Assembly (NCBI RefSeq): GCF_047495875.1
Contig: NC_092463.1
Location: 24,479,224 to 24,543,223, forward strand
DNA length: 64,000 nt
Direction of reading: 5' to 3'
From: Pithys albifrons albifrons
Taxonomy: Eukaryota > Chordata > Aves > Passeriformes > Thamnophilidae
Shown: one piece after another, positions 1 through 15,000 of the stretch
Position numbering within the stretch: the stretch's first letter is position 1
Layout of the letters: each line of letters begins with the position of its first letter
Program-made: the position numbers and the translations under genes
Notes under the pieces: generated by a model
What the model saw: only the letters and a program-made list of their open reading frames with translations
The model's database searches: none
What the model was told of the DNA's origin: nothing

Positions 1-3000
1 ATGGTAGGCTTTGAGTCTGAACAGGATTAATTTGGTTTCCCTTCCCAGTAAAGAGGCCAGTTCCTGCTCACACCCTGCCCACCAACGGCAGAGCTGAGCT
101 TACCCTGTGTCCTGCCTAATGCTGCAGAAACTGCCTGGATGATAAAAACAGGCTGCAGAAAATCTTATTTTGGGGAATATGTGGCTCCTGATTTTCTGTG
201 ATGAAACTTCAGCCACGGATGCTCATTCAGAGCTGGGGTCATGCATCATGCCCCATTTTTTAATACCTCTGGGCATTTCACCAAAGCACTTCAAGGGACT
301 GAAGGATTTTCTGGGAGGAGGGTATAAGTGCTAAAACCTGTCTTCATGGCTCTCTCAGTCACAACTGGACTTCAGCACTTTTTTCCTTTCTTTCCTTCGT
401 TCCCCCCCCCCCCTCATAACTTTGTGACACATTATTAGATCAAAAACACCCATGTACCAAAGAATTCAATACCTTGAAACCTTAGGCTAGTTTCCCTTGT
501 GAAAGAGCACTTTACATGCTAAGGGAAATATCCTGTGCACTGTCTTCATTTCAGACAGAAACCCCATATACATTTTGAAAAGTAACCAAACAGCTATGAA
601 CTGGCTTGGCCCATGGAAAACAGACACGAAGTGATGGAAACAGCCCATTCCCCTGAGACAACAGCCCTAAAAAGCGCTAACACATGCATGCTTCCTAAAC
701 GTCTCTTTTACACACGCAGCAGTTGCTGGTAAAGGTCCTCCTGACATGACATTTCAAGCAATTTCATTTTAAACCAACCCGGCTGAAGAGCACTCAAGGG
801 AGGCATCACTCTGGGCTTTGCTCTAAATAATGCATGTGGGTTGCTTTGTGAAATAACAGCAGGTGACCTCCTGTTTGCCAGCCTGGCAGTGCCACGTGTG
901 TGACAGCCCCTCAATGCTGGCAGGGGCATCCTCATATGCATGCTGAGAACTGTGGTCCTAAATTTAAAAAAAGAGATTTAACAAGGAAGATTTTTTTAAA
1001 TTAAAAACAAACAAACAAAAAATAAACCCCAAAACCTAAAAAAGTGGCTGGTAGTCATTTCCAGGTAATGCCCAGAATAGGAAGCTCATGAGACTGATGC
1101 TCTCTGCCAAGTCCTCTCCTACTGTACTTAAAGGTTGTTCATGTCTAACACACATTTTTCCAAAATGTAGGATGCAGGACATCCTATTGGATTGGGATGG
1201 TGGATATGCACACCACAATGACTATCTTTACCCCTCACCAAACAAAAAAGATCTTTGGCAGGGCTACCAGGACTTCCTCCTGTCAGCAGCAGGGCACAGG
1301 CAGTGGTACTGCCAGGCTGGGACCTGCATCCTGTCCTGGCAGAGGATGATCCCCCCCAGATCCATGGAAGCCTGTGTTCATGGGCAGGAACTGCACTGCT
1401 CCTGCTGTTTGCAGACAAAGAGGGTTGGGGGAAATGCTAACTACAGGCTTGTCACTTTGACAGCAATGTTTTCCTGATGGCCTGTCAGCTGCAGGTAATG
1501 GCAACATCCTCACGCTTAGGAACACAAATCCCAGCATAATAAATCCCACGCTTTTGTCTAAGGTTGAGTGGTGAAGAGAGATGAAATTGGGTCATTGCTG
1601 CTGCAGATCTATCTTTAGAGTTGGAGGCAGACTTAGCTGAAAGATGATGGCTTGTGAAGGCCCTAATCCCTGGCTTTGATGGGCCTCACAAACATATTGT
1701 GGCATTGATGAGTTGCTGGGCTAGGGCAGTGAGGTCTGTGAATTCCAGGTGGCAAAAAGCAGAGGAAACAACAAACATCCTCTAACGGGAGCATAGAGGA
1801 GGGACTGCTTCTTCGGTTGCCATGACAGATGATCAGGAAGCAGAGTTTGGTGTGAATTGTGCATTGGAAAGCAGATCCAGGTAATGCACACCCCAAGGAA
1901 AGGATGGCTTCTGCATGGGGGGAGAGGCAGAAACAGGAAAGCAGGTGAAGGAATGCCCATATATAGTCTTTTTTTTTCTTTTCACAAGGATTTCTGATAT
2001 ACAAAAGAAAACTTTAGAAGTTTTCCACTGTTTCATTATTCCCTATGATGATCAGGTAAACCTAGCATGGCTCTGCATCACCTGGTAAAGCCAGCACCAA
2101 CCTGCTTTTTTGAGTTGGCCCTCCTGAGAAGACACTGAATCTCTCATACCATTATTGGAAATGGACAGAAATGCTGGGTCTACATGTCTGTCCATGAGTG
2201 GGTATCCACACACTTGGACCACTGCCATGAAGATGACCCCCCATGAAGATGACCCACCACACACATGTCACACATTGTCCTCATAGAGAGCTGTGCGTGC
2301 TTTCCAGGAAGGAAAGAAGACAGAGGACTAGTCTATGTGCTCCTCAAAGCCAACACAATAGCAAACACTGGCTTTGTGGATCTCACATGTAGTGTCCAGG
2401 TGCCCAGTGGTGCTGTAGAAGGAGTAGTGGGGAGTCAGTGAAATGAATATCATGTGGTGGCCTTATGGACCAGTTTAAAAAGTTTTCTTTCTATGTACTG
2501 AAGGCACTTGCTCTGAAGTGTGTCTGACTCAGCCAACATAGCTGATGGGTGACAGCAGACCCCAGTTTGCAGCACTCATCTTGGAAACTGTTATGAAGAT
2601 GAATGGTACATGTCACATCAAATCAGCACCTTAGCAGCGAGCAGTGGCTTAGCAGGAAGATTTGTTCAAACAATGAGGAGATCCCTGTGTTCTTCAGAAG
2701 AAAGAGCATCTGCTCATGAACACTTGACTAATTTCTCATTATCTTATCGAAACCGCTCATACCACTGGAAAAGCATCTTCAGCATGGCTAATGTTCAGCC
2801 AACAGTTGGTTACCTACTTTGATTTACTGAGATAACCTAGAATTACACAAGCAATGTAAGAACAGATGCAGTTATTTCAAGAGAGACAAATAAAAAGCAT
2901 TTGAAGAGTAGAGTAAAACTCCCTCCTTTAAAGCAAGGAAAACAGAATGAACAGGAACAGAGCTGGTGGCTCTGTGGGACCTGACCTGTAGCCATGGCCA

Positions 3001-6000
3001 AGGTGAGATGATGAGCTGGGATTGTCCAGGGACTTCTTGGATCAACTTTCAATAAATGTACCTGCTCCATGGTGTCTGGGTAATGTGAAAATGGGAGTTT
3101 CTGTGTGAGGCTATGAGGGCTAAGCCTACCTCTCATGGCCTTTGCAATGCCATGGTCACATCTATTGCTGTGTTTATCTGCTCTGTCAGCTTCCCTGCTA
3201 AAGAGCTGCTCCCCTCGGCCTTCTCTAGCATGCAGTGTGCCGTGGCCGAGGCCTAACCTCAGCACAGGCTCACAGCAGGTCAGTCCTTCGCTGCCTCAGC
3301 AGCAAGCTGGAGGCAAAAGAGAGTCAAAGTTTAGGATGAATTTCATATTGCAGACTCCAGATCCGCAGTGAAAAGTTTGTAACTGCTTCCACTAGGAAAG
3401 TCAAACTTAACTATGGTTGGTCCCTGGGCCCAGGCCCCTTGAGTGATATTTCCCTTCAAAGTGTAAAGAGGAAGCACTCTGCTTGTGTCCCTCACTCATT
3501 ACAGAGCCCAGTGATTTGTTTCAGTTTCTCCATCTGTGTCACAGAGATAAAGCAATTTGCCTATCGCTGCAGAGCACTTGGTGATGGCTGGGTGGAAAGC
3601 ACTCCGAGAGCCAGCCCTCACCTTGCTCTAGCTGTAATATCACGGCTCCCCAAAGGAGCTTAGCTGGGGGAGCTGTCCCTTTCTGCCATCCTTCATCACT
3701 TTTGCATCTGCTGGCACAACATGGATGCTCCCCAGGCAGGCTAAATCTCTGTGAGCTGGAAAAATGAAATATGCCTGGGGTGAGAGTGGAGGAGGGAAGG
3801 GACAGGTAGGGAACCAATGCCTGTTATTTCCATATCTCTAGTCTTTCATCATCATTACAGTTGTAAATGACAGTATACAATTTACCAAGAGATAGAAGTA
3901 AGGAGAAAGCAGAGGGGAGAGGCCGGAAGAAGAAAGCCAAAAGAGGTAGAAAGTAAGAAGTAAAAGAATTATGGGCACAGTTAAAGGAAAGCAGCACAAG
4001 GAGGAACAGTGCCAGACTTTGGAAGCAACAGAGGGACAAGGGAAGGATAGAGAGAAACAGAATCTGGCAGGGCAACAGGGGAGACAGGAGAACAATTCTC
4101 AGTGAATTAGCTGGAAAAGGCAGAAACTGGCTGCTTCCCTGGTGTTCAGGAGTACAGATGGATTATTGATCAAGGGAACCTAACATATTTCATCCAGCAA
4201 TATTTCATGGCTGGGAAAGGCAGCTGATGTTTGGGAGGAGAGGGAGCGGAGGCTGTTGGCAGCCTGCCTTCTGGCTTCAGGCTGCAGTGGCACTCCTAGG
4301 GTTAAATTTGGATTTCAGAATACAGATAGAGAACTGGGAATTAGGAGTCCTCCAGCCTGATGGGACAGCTTTTAGAAATAAAAGTAAAGGAATTAACAGA
4401 TGCAGAGAAACACAAGGGACAGAAAAAAATTGTTTGCCTAACATGTAGCACACCAGTGCTTCTCATAGGGGTTAAGCAACCACATAAAGATGCAGCCTGT
4501 GAATAATGCACTGATACTTATTTGATGAAGAAATAATTTTTATTTATATGAGCCTCATGAAAACACATATAAAAACACAGCATACACAAACAGAGAATCT
4601 AAGATGACTGTACTGAAATGAAAGTGACCAAAGGATAGACCCAAAGTACTTTCATTCACATCTGAGGGCCAGAAAATACTATGATATTTGGGGTTTAGCT
4701 CCCTGATTGAGGTGATTCATGAGCTTTTTGGCCAAATGTCTCTAATCCTGTGACTTGAACCCAGCCCTTGGCCTGGAGAAGCACCCATCTCTCCTGCTGT
4801 GGTGTTGTCCCTACAGAGTTCACCTGGCCAGCCTCTTCCGTTTCATTTCTCCCTCTTCCAGCCTCCAAGACATTTTTGCCTGTCAGCAACGCATGGGGTT
4901 TTATCCCAGAGCTAAAGTCAGGGCTGTGAGCACTGGCTCTCCCTGCTGGCTGCCTGCCTGGTTGCTGTCAGAAGGGGATGCCTCTCCAGGCAGGTAACTG
5001 CAGACTCTTGGGCAACTTCTTGGGGTGTTCTCCACATGGCTTGGTGAGTGTGGGTTTTGAAGCCTGGAGCACCATCAGATGCCAGCAGGAAGTCACAAGC
5101 AGCCTGTGGGGCTTTGCACAAGTGTGCAAAGAAGTACAGGCTGTGATGGGGATGAAGGATCTCATTGCTTGAAACACAGAACCAGAGCTGGGTTTCTGCA
5201 AGAATATGGTGGCCTCTGAATGACTTGGGGTATCTTCGGCGTCCTCCTGCTGTGCAGGCAGAGGCCAAAGAGCCACAAAGAAGGAGTTGCACATGGCTGC
5301 TTAGTATGCTGTATGAAATCAGACAGCATGCTGGAGGAGAATAGGCAGCAGCCTCTAAAGGGGTGGCTTCCATGTTTGCCTGTTGCCCTTATACTCCTTT
5401 CACACAGGCATTGAAGTCCCTTGGCAGTCTGTAAGCTGGATCCAGTCTCTGGGATGCTTCCAGCCTGGAGGGGTCTTCAGAAGCTGAGCATCAGCACAGC
5501 TCCCCAGGCAGATGTTTTGACATCCCAGTGTCAAGGGTGCAGCTGAGGTCCTTGGGAGGGACACCTGTGACAGTCTCCACATCTGGTAAGGAGCTGGGGT
5601 ATTTCAGTCACATGTGTAGAGTGTCCTTTGCATCCCCAACCCTCTAAAAGTGCATCCCCCACCTCAACAGAACTGTTGGCTTCTCCCCCTGTGTAGAACA
5701 GGCAGCACCTGCTCCCCACTGATGGCTGCGCTCTTCCAAGGCTTTTTTGGGAGAGGCTTCTGTGGATGGCAGATGAACATGAAACAGGCCAGAATGGCAA
5801 AGATGATCCCTGAAGGATCAAAGGGACCAGACTGTCCTGTGACCACAGCATGGCTGTGGGTTGAGCTGCTGGGGATGGCAGCTGAGGGAAGAATCCAAAG
5901 CTGAGAGAGCGCCTGTGTCTGGGTGGACGAGGTTGAAGGAAGGAGAGAGGGTGAAGCAAGGGCATTAGCTGGGCACTTTGTAGCAGCTGTAGCTCCATGC

Positions 6001-9000
6001 TGCCTCCTTCACCTGGCCTCCTCTGCCTCAGCACTGGAACCCTTGGAAAAGGCAAGGAGCTACAGGAGCAAAACCATGAGGAGCTAGATATGTCCCCACC
6101 AGCTCCATAGATAGGTCATGTTCCCAGTGGGCTCCAGTACCAAGGTGTCCCATTCTCAGACCTGGCCAATTTAACGTCAGGTTAAGGTGACATTCCTCAG
6201 CCACACAAATAAAGCACTTTTCCTGACTGGCCCCTTGTGCTTGCTTTTTATACAACTCTTAATGAATGTCAGTGTTTGCCCCTTGTAGAGCTAGGATTAG
6301 ACAGAATTTTAATGAATATTAAGAGTAATACCTTTAATTGAAAGACAGCCTCCATCTGAGGTGAAATCTTGGCTCTGCAGGAGTCAGTGAGAAGCTTGCC
6401 AATAACTCGCTTGAGCCAGAATTGCACCCATTAGAGTTGAGGACAATTTCAGAGCTCTAGCTATTTCACAGGTTTAAAGAGAAAATGCCACAATTTGTTG
6501 TAATAACCCAGCTTCCTTTAATGAGAAAATTAAAGGAAGTTACTTCAGAACAGGAAGGAAAAACAAGATGACAAGGAGAATGCTAAAGTTACCATATCAC
6601 ATCCTTCCTCTGATGCTCCTCACCCTGCAACCTAAGCTTGGAGCCTGAGTGAATATCCTCATGCAGCCTTCATCCCTTGCCCTGCACACCCAGTCCATGT
6701 CCAGGTTGTGCCATTCTGTAGTGCCTGGCTTTTCTAGGGTCTGGCTTGCTCCACTGCATGTATAATCCTAGCTCTAATTAGGTGCTGGTCACAGTCATGT
6801 TTTGACAGCCTCTGCTCTGCAGCACACAACCATGCTCCTTTATCTCTGCCTCCTTCTGCCCATGCCCAATGCCACCTGTTTCTTTCACCATGATGTGGCA
6901 TCAACAGCTTTCTCTCTGTTGGCTTATTATTGAATAAGGTTTAAGCTTCTCATCCTCACCTGCCTAACTTTATCCTTCCTCTCTTTTCCATTTAGCTTCT
7001 TATCACTTTTTGGGAATCTTCTGACCACTCTGGCTCTGAGCTATCCTGAAGACTCTTTTGCTGAGGCTGACTTTGTGTGGTAATGTGCAGCATCCCAGAT
7101 ATGCCCTCCACATTTCCATTTTTCATGTCCACACAATACCTGCTGCCAGCATACTGTCTGTCACTGACATCTCTGGGTGTTAGAAAATAGTAATTACCGA
7201 AGTTCACATTGCAGCCGGGTAGGAAACAAGAATAATGCAGTGTCTTCCAGGCCCAGCCCTTCCTGCTCTATTACAGCACTCGTGGGGAGAGAGGTTTGAC
7301 AAGATTTGGCAGTCAGTTTCAATGTGGATGGAGAATGGGACTTTAGGGCATCCACAATAAACACTGGTGAAGGCTTTAGGGACTAGTAAGCCCAAGTCAG
7401 TCAATCGAGTGCTTTACAGGTAGCAGAAAAGAAGATGATATGATAATGGAGTTCCAACCTGTACACCAGCATGCTGCTGCTTCCAGAACAATCTGCAAGG
7501 CACAATAGAGAATCCCTGTGGAGAGGGAATTACAGTAATGGAACCAAATGGCCATGTGGGTGTTTACTGCTCTCTCATGGTCATCAGGGGGTGCAGTAAA
7601 TCAGGGTAAAGCCTGTGAAAATTGCACTACTGGGTGAAAACAAATAGAATTCTCTTTGATACTTCACTGTTCCTGTTTCCAGAGCCAGAAGAGATGCTGC
7701 AGGACCCTGATGCTTTGGAAGCATGCTGGTGTGGCCTGCAGTGCAGGGGAGTGATATCTGACTGTGAAGAGCCTAGTCAGTGCAACTCGGTGAATTTGGC
7801 ACATTGGTCTGGAGCAGAAGCTTGTTTCTAAAAACATGGGACCATTGGACAGCTGAGAGATGCTGCAGTAGGGAATGGTGTCCAGCCACATGTCCTGGAC
7901 ATGCTGCTATGAGATGACCCTGGCTGAGAGACCTGAATCCAAGAAGCTCTGTGGTCATTTTGGTGTTCAGGCCCAGAGCTGCAGTCTGGAGCCCATAGGG
8001 CTGCACATTCTGGTCTCTCCTGGCTGGTGCAGGGAGGTGGAGGAAAAGGGCAGGCAGGCAGGCCCTTCGGGGCAGCAAAGATGGTATTTGTGCTGATGGG
8101 TTTGACATGCTGTATTAGAAACACATCAATGGCTTTCAGAGAGCCAGAGAGGCTTGTAAAACATTTTTATTTTGCATTCTCACCTTTTAGAAACATGTTT
8201 ATGAGATTGTATCTGTATGTGTCTCACAGATAACAATATCTTAAGTCAATTGATTATAGCACAGTCCCTCCAAACTACAACCATTTATGACCATTTATGT
8301 CATAGCCTGGCACACTCAACACTTGAAATATTTCCCTGTGTATAAATGTTCTCTAGTCTGTGGTTGAGGCAGTTATTGATACAGCTAAATCTATAACCCT
8401 GAGACCCAAATAAAAAAGAAGCAGCTGCACAGCCTTCATGCACAGTTGGCTGTCACAGCCAAGCATCCACAAGAAAGTATATTGGCTACTTCTCCTTAGA
8501 TTCAAGCTCCCTACCACAGCCTGTCTGCTTGTGAAGGCATCTTGCAGCTAGCCTGAATCAGTGTGGTACCAAAATGGTTGCAGATGCTGTCCTTGTTACA
8601 GGTCCAGCTCAGGAGATATCCTGGAGATAGAGAGGTAAAGCTGAGCAGCCAATTTAAGTGACTGCTGCTTCCCTCTGAACCCCACTGTTACAGTATTTTT
8701 GTCTCTATCTCCAGGCAATCTCACCTCCCAAGGTTTGTAAGACTCTTCCTCCTGTTAATTTAGTCCCTACAAGGTATTTCAGCAGCTGATGTGAATGATT
8801 ATTGGCCTGTTATGGATTTCATATGGTGCATAGTGCCGCCCATGATAGCACTTCCTCTTCAGCAGGGAGCGCACTGTCGTCCTGCTGCAATGGCTGAGAA
8901 AGAACTTCAAATGTAAGCACTTATATTTGATAGTTCACTACCTTCCATACAAATATTACCCTTTGAGATACATTTTCTCTTGCTTCCTTCAGTCATAGGT

Positions 9001-12000
9001 GGTATATTTTATAAAGTTTGATAATAATCTGTTTGGCTGGTCTGTATTATTCAGATAGGAGGGGGGTAAAGTGAGTTTAGCACCACGGGTATGTTTCAGA
9101 TTGTATTTTTCTCTTCCTGCAGTTTGATACATTAACTCCAGCATATCCCTCAGCTAGTCTGCTCACACCCAGGTTCAAGGTTGTCATTATGCTGGAGGAG
9201 AATTTGGTCATGAAAAGTGGTTTTAAGCTGATGGCACGAGATTTAGCAAGGCCCAGAGCCTGGAGAAGTCATTGCCCTGAGAACATGAGACTCCACAAAT
9301 GTCTGTAGGAAGTCCCTCTTTCTGTAGCGCATCTGCCACTGCTCTGCACCAGGGTTTCCCACCCTTCTCTCCAGAGCCTTATCCCAGGGTAGGTCTGAGA
9401 AGGAGGGGTGTTTCCCAGCTATGCAGAGGTTTTTGCACAACCTCTTGTGATATCTGGCCAGTGCCTTTCTGCAGGTTCCCTAAGTTGCTTTAGAACTTCT
9501 CAGTGTAGTCCCCTATGGAGGACTCCATCCCTGAATGGGTGCAATAGCTCTACCAGCACAAAAACAAGGCTACTGTGGCCAACAAGTGACATCAGTTGTG
9601 TTTCAAAGTCCACAGTGGTCCTCTGGGAAGTGGAAACATAGCTGTAGTGTAGGAGTATGAAACCATTCCCCTGGCAGCTCAGTACATCCTTGGCTCTATC
9701 CCAGAGCTCTGTCTCTCCCATTTTTTCCTATGACAGGTTGCTCCTGGGGATCTCCTCACCCTCACCTCCCATTTCCTGGTAATTTCCTCCTGCCACTCAT
9801 CAATTTTCAATATAATTTGAGCATTTTGTCATTGGAACAGAGGCAATGGTCCCATACCTTTGCCTTGGGCGTGCTCAGTGCCATCCAGTCTCACCCCAAC
9901 AGACTGAAAGCAGCCCCCAAAACAGCCTGAGTTCACAGGGCAGTGCAAGGCTTAAATGGTGGAGAAGACTGGCATTACCAAAGGATATAACATCATCCTA
10001 GAACCTTCTTACCTCACCTGGCCAAATATAATGGACTGAGCCCACAAAAGCTGCAGCTTCTGCCCTGAAAAAATTGAGGTTGTCCTCAATTAGTTGCCAC
10101 TAATTTAGTCCCTCACTCCCCTGCATTTCTCACCCCTCATCCATCCATCTCTGTCTTGCATCTCTTGCCCATCATGATCCCTCCACCTCTGACAACCCAA
10201 CCTCCTCCAGCCTTCAGCCTCCAGCCCCTTGTCTCTCAGGGTGAAGGGGCAGTGCTTGCTCTGACCCCTGGCAGGTACAAGCAAACCAAGAGGTTTGGTA
10301 GGACACGAGCAGGTCTGGGTGATGCTGACTGAGTGGCTTCAGCTGCAGGAGCTGATGTCCATCACTTACTAGCGGAGATTTACACATCAAAAGATTTACT
10401 GGGAGGATGCTAAGGGGGCCATAGGGCTATTGAAAAGGATTCCAAGGTCTTTCTGTGGAGAGACAAAAATGGGAATTTTGACCTTATCTGAAGATCAGAA
10501 ATGGGCTGTAGAGCCTGGTTTGACATTAACGAGCTGAGAGCAGAAAAAGGGCTTCTCTGGAGGTGCCTGCCCTCAATTTATCCATTTTCTCCCTGTTAAA
10601 ATCATGGCACTCTCTGGAGATGGCAGCTCCAAAGCCCATCTCATTTTATCACTTGAATGAAGTGCTTGATCTGAGAATTATTATTATTATTTATTATTTA
10701 ACATTTAATATTTGAAGGCTGATAATGCCTTTGACACTCAGACAGAGCTTGTGAACAAGAGAAGTCCATGTTCTAAGGTTTTAGGACCACAATTCCAGCT
10801 TCCATTTAGTCACAGGACAGCTGAACACTGTTCTTAATGAAAAACGATGTGACGCATATGGGGTATGAGTCATTATGATGTTAACTACAGTTACTTCAAG
10901 CCCAGACATTACCAGAATCACTTTCCTCCCTGAAGATGATTCATGTGCCTCATGCGTGACAGTTCAGCCATTTTTTTGCTTATTCGGGTGATTTTCAATA
11001 CTCATTAAGGGTTTGGGGGGGCAAAGCCCTTCTGTTCCTGTTTGCTGAGTTGAATTTTCTTAATATGTTCACCATCAGTTTCCCTGAGGTTTGGTACAAG
11101 AAAGAAGGAAAAAAAGGAGAAGCCACGAGATCTGCAGGCCTGTATGCAAGGGGTTTGCATCAGAAGGCTGCCGTTGTGCAAGGTCCACTCCCCACTCCAG
11201 CCATGAAGTAGAAGGTGCCCCATGCACTCAGCTGCCCATGAGTCAAGCACAAGCACTCAGAAGAGGGCAGAGGGATGCTGAAGAGTTTGCAGGAGACTGA
11301 AGGATCCCAAAGAAGGGATACAGCCCACCACTGCCCCTCCTCTGAGCCAGCAAAGGACTGAGCACAAATGGGGAAGGTCCCTGTGGTGCTCACACAGCTG
11401 CAACCTGGTATGTTCTTCCTAACCCTGCTACCTGCCTTTCACCTGGGGCTTCAGCAGCCTTCACTTCCAGAGACTTTGTCTCCTGTGAATAGCTGACTCA
11501 GGACATCCCTGGAGCTCAGTTTATGCAGCAATTAGTCAGTGGGGGACCTGCTATCAAGTAGGCAATGGCCACTTCAGGTAGTATCTATCTTTGCTGAGGT
11601 TGGACTTAAACTCTCTGCAGCCACATTGCAGCATAGAGACAGTCTGAGAGTCCTCAGCTGCTGTGGCTGTCTGTGTCCCCACATGCACAACCTGGGACAC
11701 ATCCTCGCTCAATGTGGCCTTTTTTAAGGCAGAGCTCTGAAAAAAATGAGAGGGAAGAGGAAAAAAATAAGTATATGAACCTTTAAGGAAGTGAAGCACC
11801 ACAGTATAGCCCTTGTGGGAGAACAGGACTGAACCCTATTAGCTCAAAGCCAGCTGTGGAATATAAGGAGTTCTCTCTCTGTCATCTCCTCTCAAAACAT
11901 GGCTCAATCATGCTATTTGCTTTGTGCCCTCCAAGGCCCTGGGGACTAGTGGTTGCAGTCTGTACCAGGAACAGAACCAGCCCTGGTAGCAGGAAGGCTG

Positions 12001-15000
12001 AATCATGTCCATCAGCCATTGACCTCACTTCTCTCCTGATCAGAGCTGGGGAAGATTTGCCAGTCAAGCACATGTCACTGACTTCTGTTCTTGGGAAAAG
12101 TTATGTCAAAATGAAGTCTTCAGTTTATGACCTAAATTCAACATAATAGAATGCAGAATTGCACAGACAGGTCTCAAACGCTCTGCTCTGCCTCAAACAC
12201 ATCTACATTTCTACAGCTAACTCTCACTGAGCTTTTTTTTTTGTACAGTTACACAGCAGTATAAATTTGGGATTATGCAGTTTTCCCCCTTGATTTTCTT
12301 TGTAACTCCGAGATTTACCTTCAACAGTTGTAGAATCACAGTGCATCAGGCTGGTAGGACCATTCTGAGTTCATGCATGTATCCACAAGTAGTCCCACCA
12401 GCTCAGCATTTTTAAGACACTGTTATCTTTCACGGACAGATTTACCACAAAGCTCTGGCTGCAGGCAAAACCAGCAAAAGCATATGGAGCAGCTATTCTG
12501 GGTTTAGAGCCTCTTTGCTTTTCCAGAGGAATGCAAAACAGCTAGACAGCACACAGGGTTCCCTTTCATATCCCACTCGTCCTCCAGATGTCCACTATTT
12601 CCCTGAGCCTACCCTCTACATGACGTGTGTGCACCCATACACACTTCTTCTCCTTTGTCGCCCCACTTCACATCCTTGAACATCCCACAGTGCTTCCCTG
12701 CTGTTCCAGCCTACCCCTCAGCTGAGTCTGGTCCAGGAGCATCAGCTCTGCTACTGATAATTGGAATTCATGGAGATCTCTTGCCCTCATAAGGACTTAC
12801 CCTTTTCCATAATAACCTCCATGTGCTGTCATCCCAAGCAACTGTCCAGGAGGATGGGAGTTTCTTACACGGCAAGGAGCTGGAGATTTTGCCTCATGCT
12901 TTAGGGATCCAACAACACTTTGTAGTTGAAGCGAGGAAAAGGTCACACTAAATGTCTATTCACAGAATGTCAATTGGGAGTTTAATTACTTCAGAATTCA
13001 GATGCTCAGAACAGTTTTCCAAAAGTACCTCCTTCTCCCATCCATCATGTGCCAAAGAAAAGTGCCCAGCACCTGAATACTGCTCCAGCACCGTTGACAA
13101 GGGGTAGATGGGCTCCTCTTTGACATGACCACCTGAGACCCTGTTGGGGCCATAGGTGATGGGAAGCAAGGCAGGGATAGGTATGGATTCCCTGTGGATT
13201 TGACTGCAAAGGAGAGTTTTAGTCTTCAGCCTCCTCACAAGCTGATGTTTACTAAGAAGAAAGAAAATTACACTAATGCTAGAAGGATGTTATTCAAATA
13301 TATTGCACACACAGGTTTCTCAGAACATTGGACAGAGGAAATTGGAGTCACCTGTGCTATCAGGTGATAATCATATCAAATCAGACAAAATCCGATGCTG
13401 GGTACTATATTTCTTAAGGGACCTGCAAATTACGCCTTGCTTACTGCTACCTCCTGAATGGCCAGATTTCCTCACAGACACTTTAAAACTTCATTCTGCA
13501 CTCCAGGGCTTAGTGCTTCACTTATACAGGAGGCTTTTTTTTAAACTCTGTTTTTCACAATAAATGATCTGAATCTCTCTTCTAACTGAAAAACCTCAAG
13601 TTATCCATAACAGCTGAGTCATTACCAACACAGTACTGTAATATTTTTATTATTTTCTGTATCCCTCTATGAAAGCAATCTGGCAACATGTTGGTTGTTT
13701 TTTTTTCCTCACCACTGTACATTAACCAGATGGTTTTTGCTCTATTGTCCACAGATACACCCACATAGTATTTTTGCCTTCATGCTTCCATTTAATTTAG
13801 AAATCACTAGTGAATATGAAGCACTGAAGTCGTTCCTTCCAATATGTTTTACCTTCTTCTTGTCCATGCTTAATTTCTTCTCCCATCAAGCTGCCCAATT
13901 AATTAGTTTTGGCTGATCCCTCTGAAGCTTCCCTCTCATCTCTAGACTTCACTAATCTGATCATTTTTAAAAGCTGCAAATATAACTTTAATCTGTTCCA
14001 TGCTCCCCACAGTCATCATAAATAGGACTTCAAATCCCCCCACTTATCTTGCCAGCACAAGGTGCTCCAAGTGCCTCTGACAAGCAGGTTCTTCCTGGTG
14101 CCCCCTGGTCCTGCTGATGCAGCCACTTGAGCAGCAATGGCCAGTCATCTCAAGTGGCAATTCCCTTTCATTGTGTCTCCACTCTCTGTTTCTTTGAGGA
14201 TGTTATGCAGATGAGCCCTCACCTTTGCAAAGGCCTTCCAGTCACTGGGTGTTCTAGTAGAGTCTGTCCTTTTCTGGCACAAAATATTTGATCTCAGAAC
14301 TCCGATCTCCAGTTGTGATTGTTTGGCAGGAGTTCAGCCTTTTAGTCTTGAGCGACGTGGGGTATTTTTGGCTGTCAATAAAGTAATGTTACCAAATTTG
14401 TCATGCTTATTTATCTGTTGCTATGTCTGTAGTTAAATGAAGCATGTGAAGCTCAGGACTTACTGGCAGGCAGATTTTAATGTTTGAGAGAACATAATCA
14501 AAACCAAAAACCCACCTTCCCCTGCCAGGCACAAGTATAGCCTTTTCCTCCTCTATTTTATGTCTCTGGCAACATTTCTTCTAATTACTTTTTGAAGAGG
14601 GGCATCATTTGGCTGGTATTACAAGTCCAATGGGATAGAACATCAGCTAATACTTAATGTAATGAGATCTCATTTCTTTCTGCTGGAGGGGTTCTTACCA
14701 GAGCCTCCCTTGCATGAGAGTAAAGGGCCATTTTGATATCCATTTTCAATTTTGTTCATCCCAGCAGATGCATAAATACAATAAGAAGTTTCAGTGGAGT
14801 GGGAGGCTCTGTGCATGTTGCTACACTCCCTTCAGAGTCTGTCCCTTTTCCTTTTCTGGGCAGGAAAGTTTCCAACCAGCAGCTTATCCTCACTGCCTCA
14901 AGGTGTTTTATGTCTGACTGACTCTTCTAGGTCACACAGCCTTTCGCCTCACGTCACCTCCCAGGGACACTGCCCATCTCCAATCTGGACTAAATGGCTG

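Noticed and set aside
5531..6055. 174-codon minus-strand frame
   Set aside because: No recognisable domain, no splice or promoter context, composition like the surrounding intergenic DNA.
12330..12400. Possible degenerate CR1 tail (AGAATCACAGTGCATCAGGCTGG)
   Set aside because: Only about 20 bases resemble the CR1 3' end and no octamer tail or further CR1 sequence is visible.
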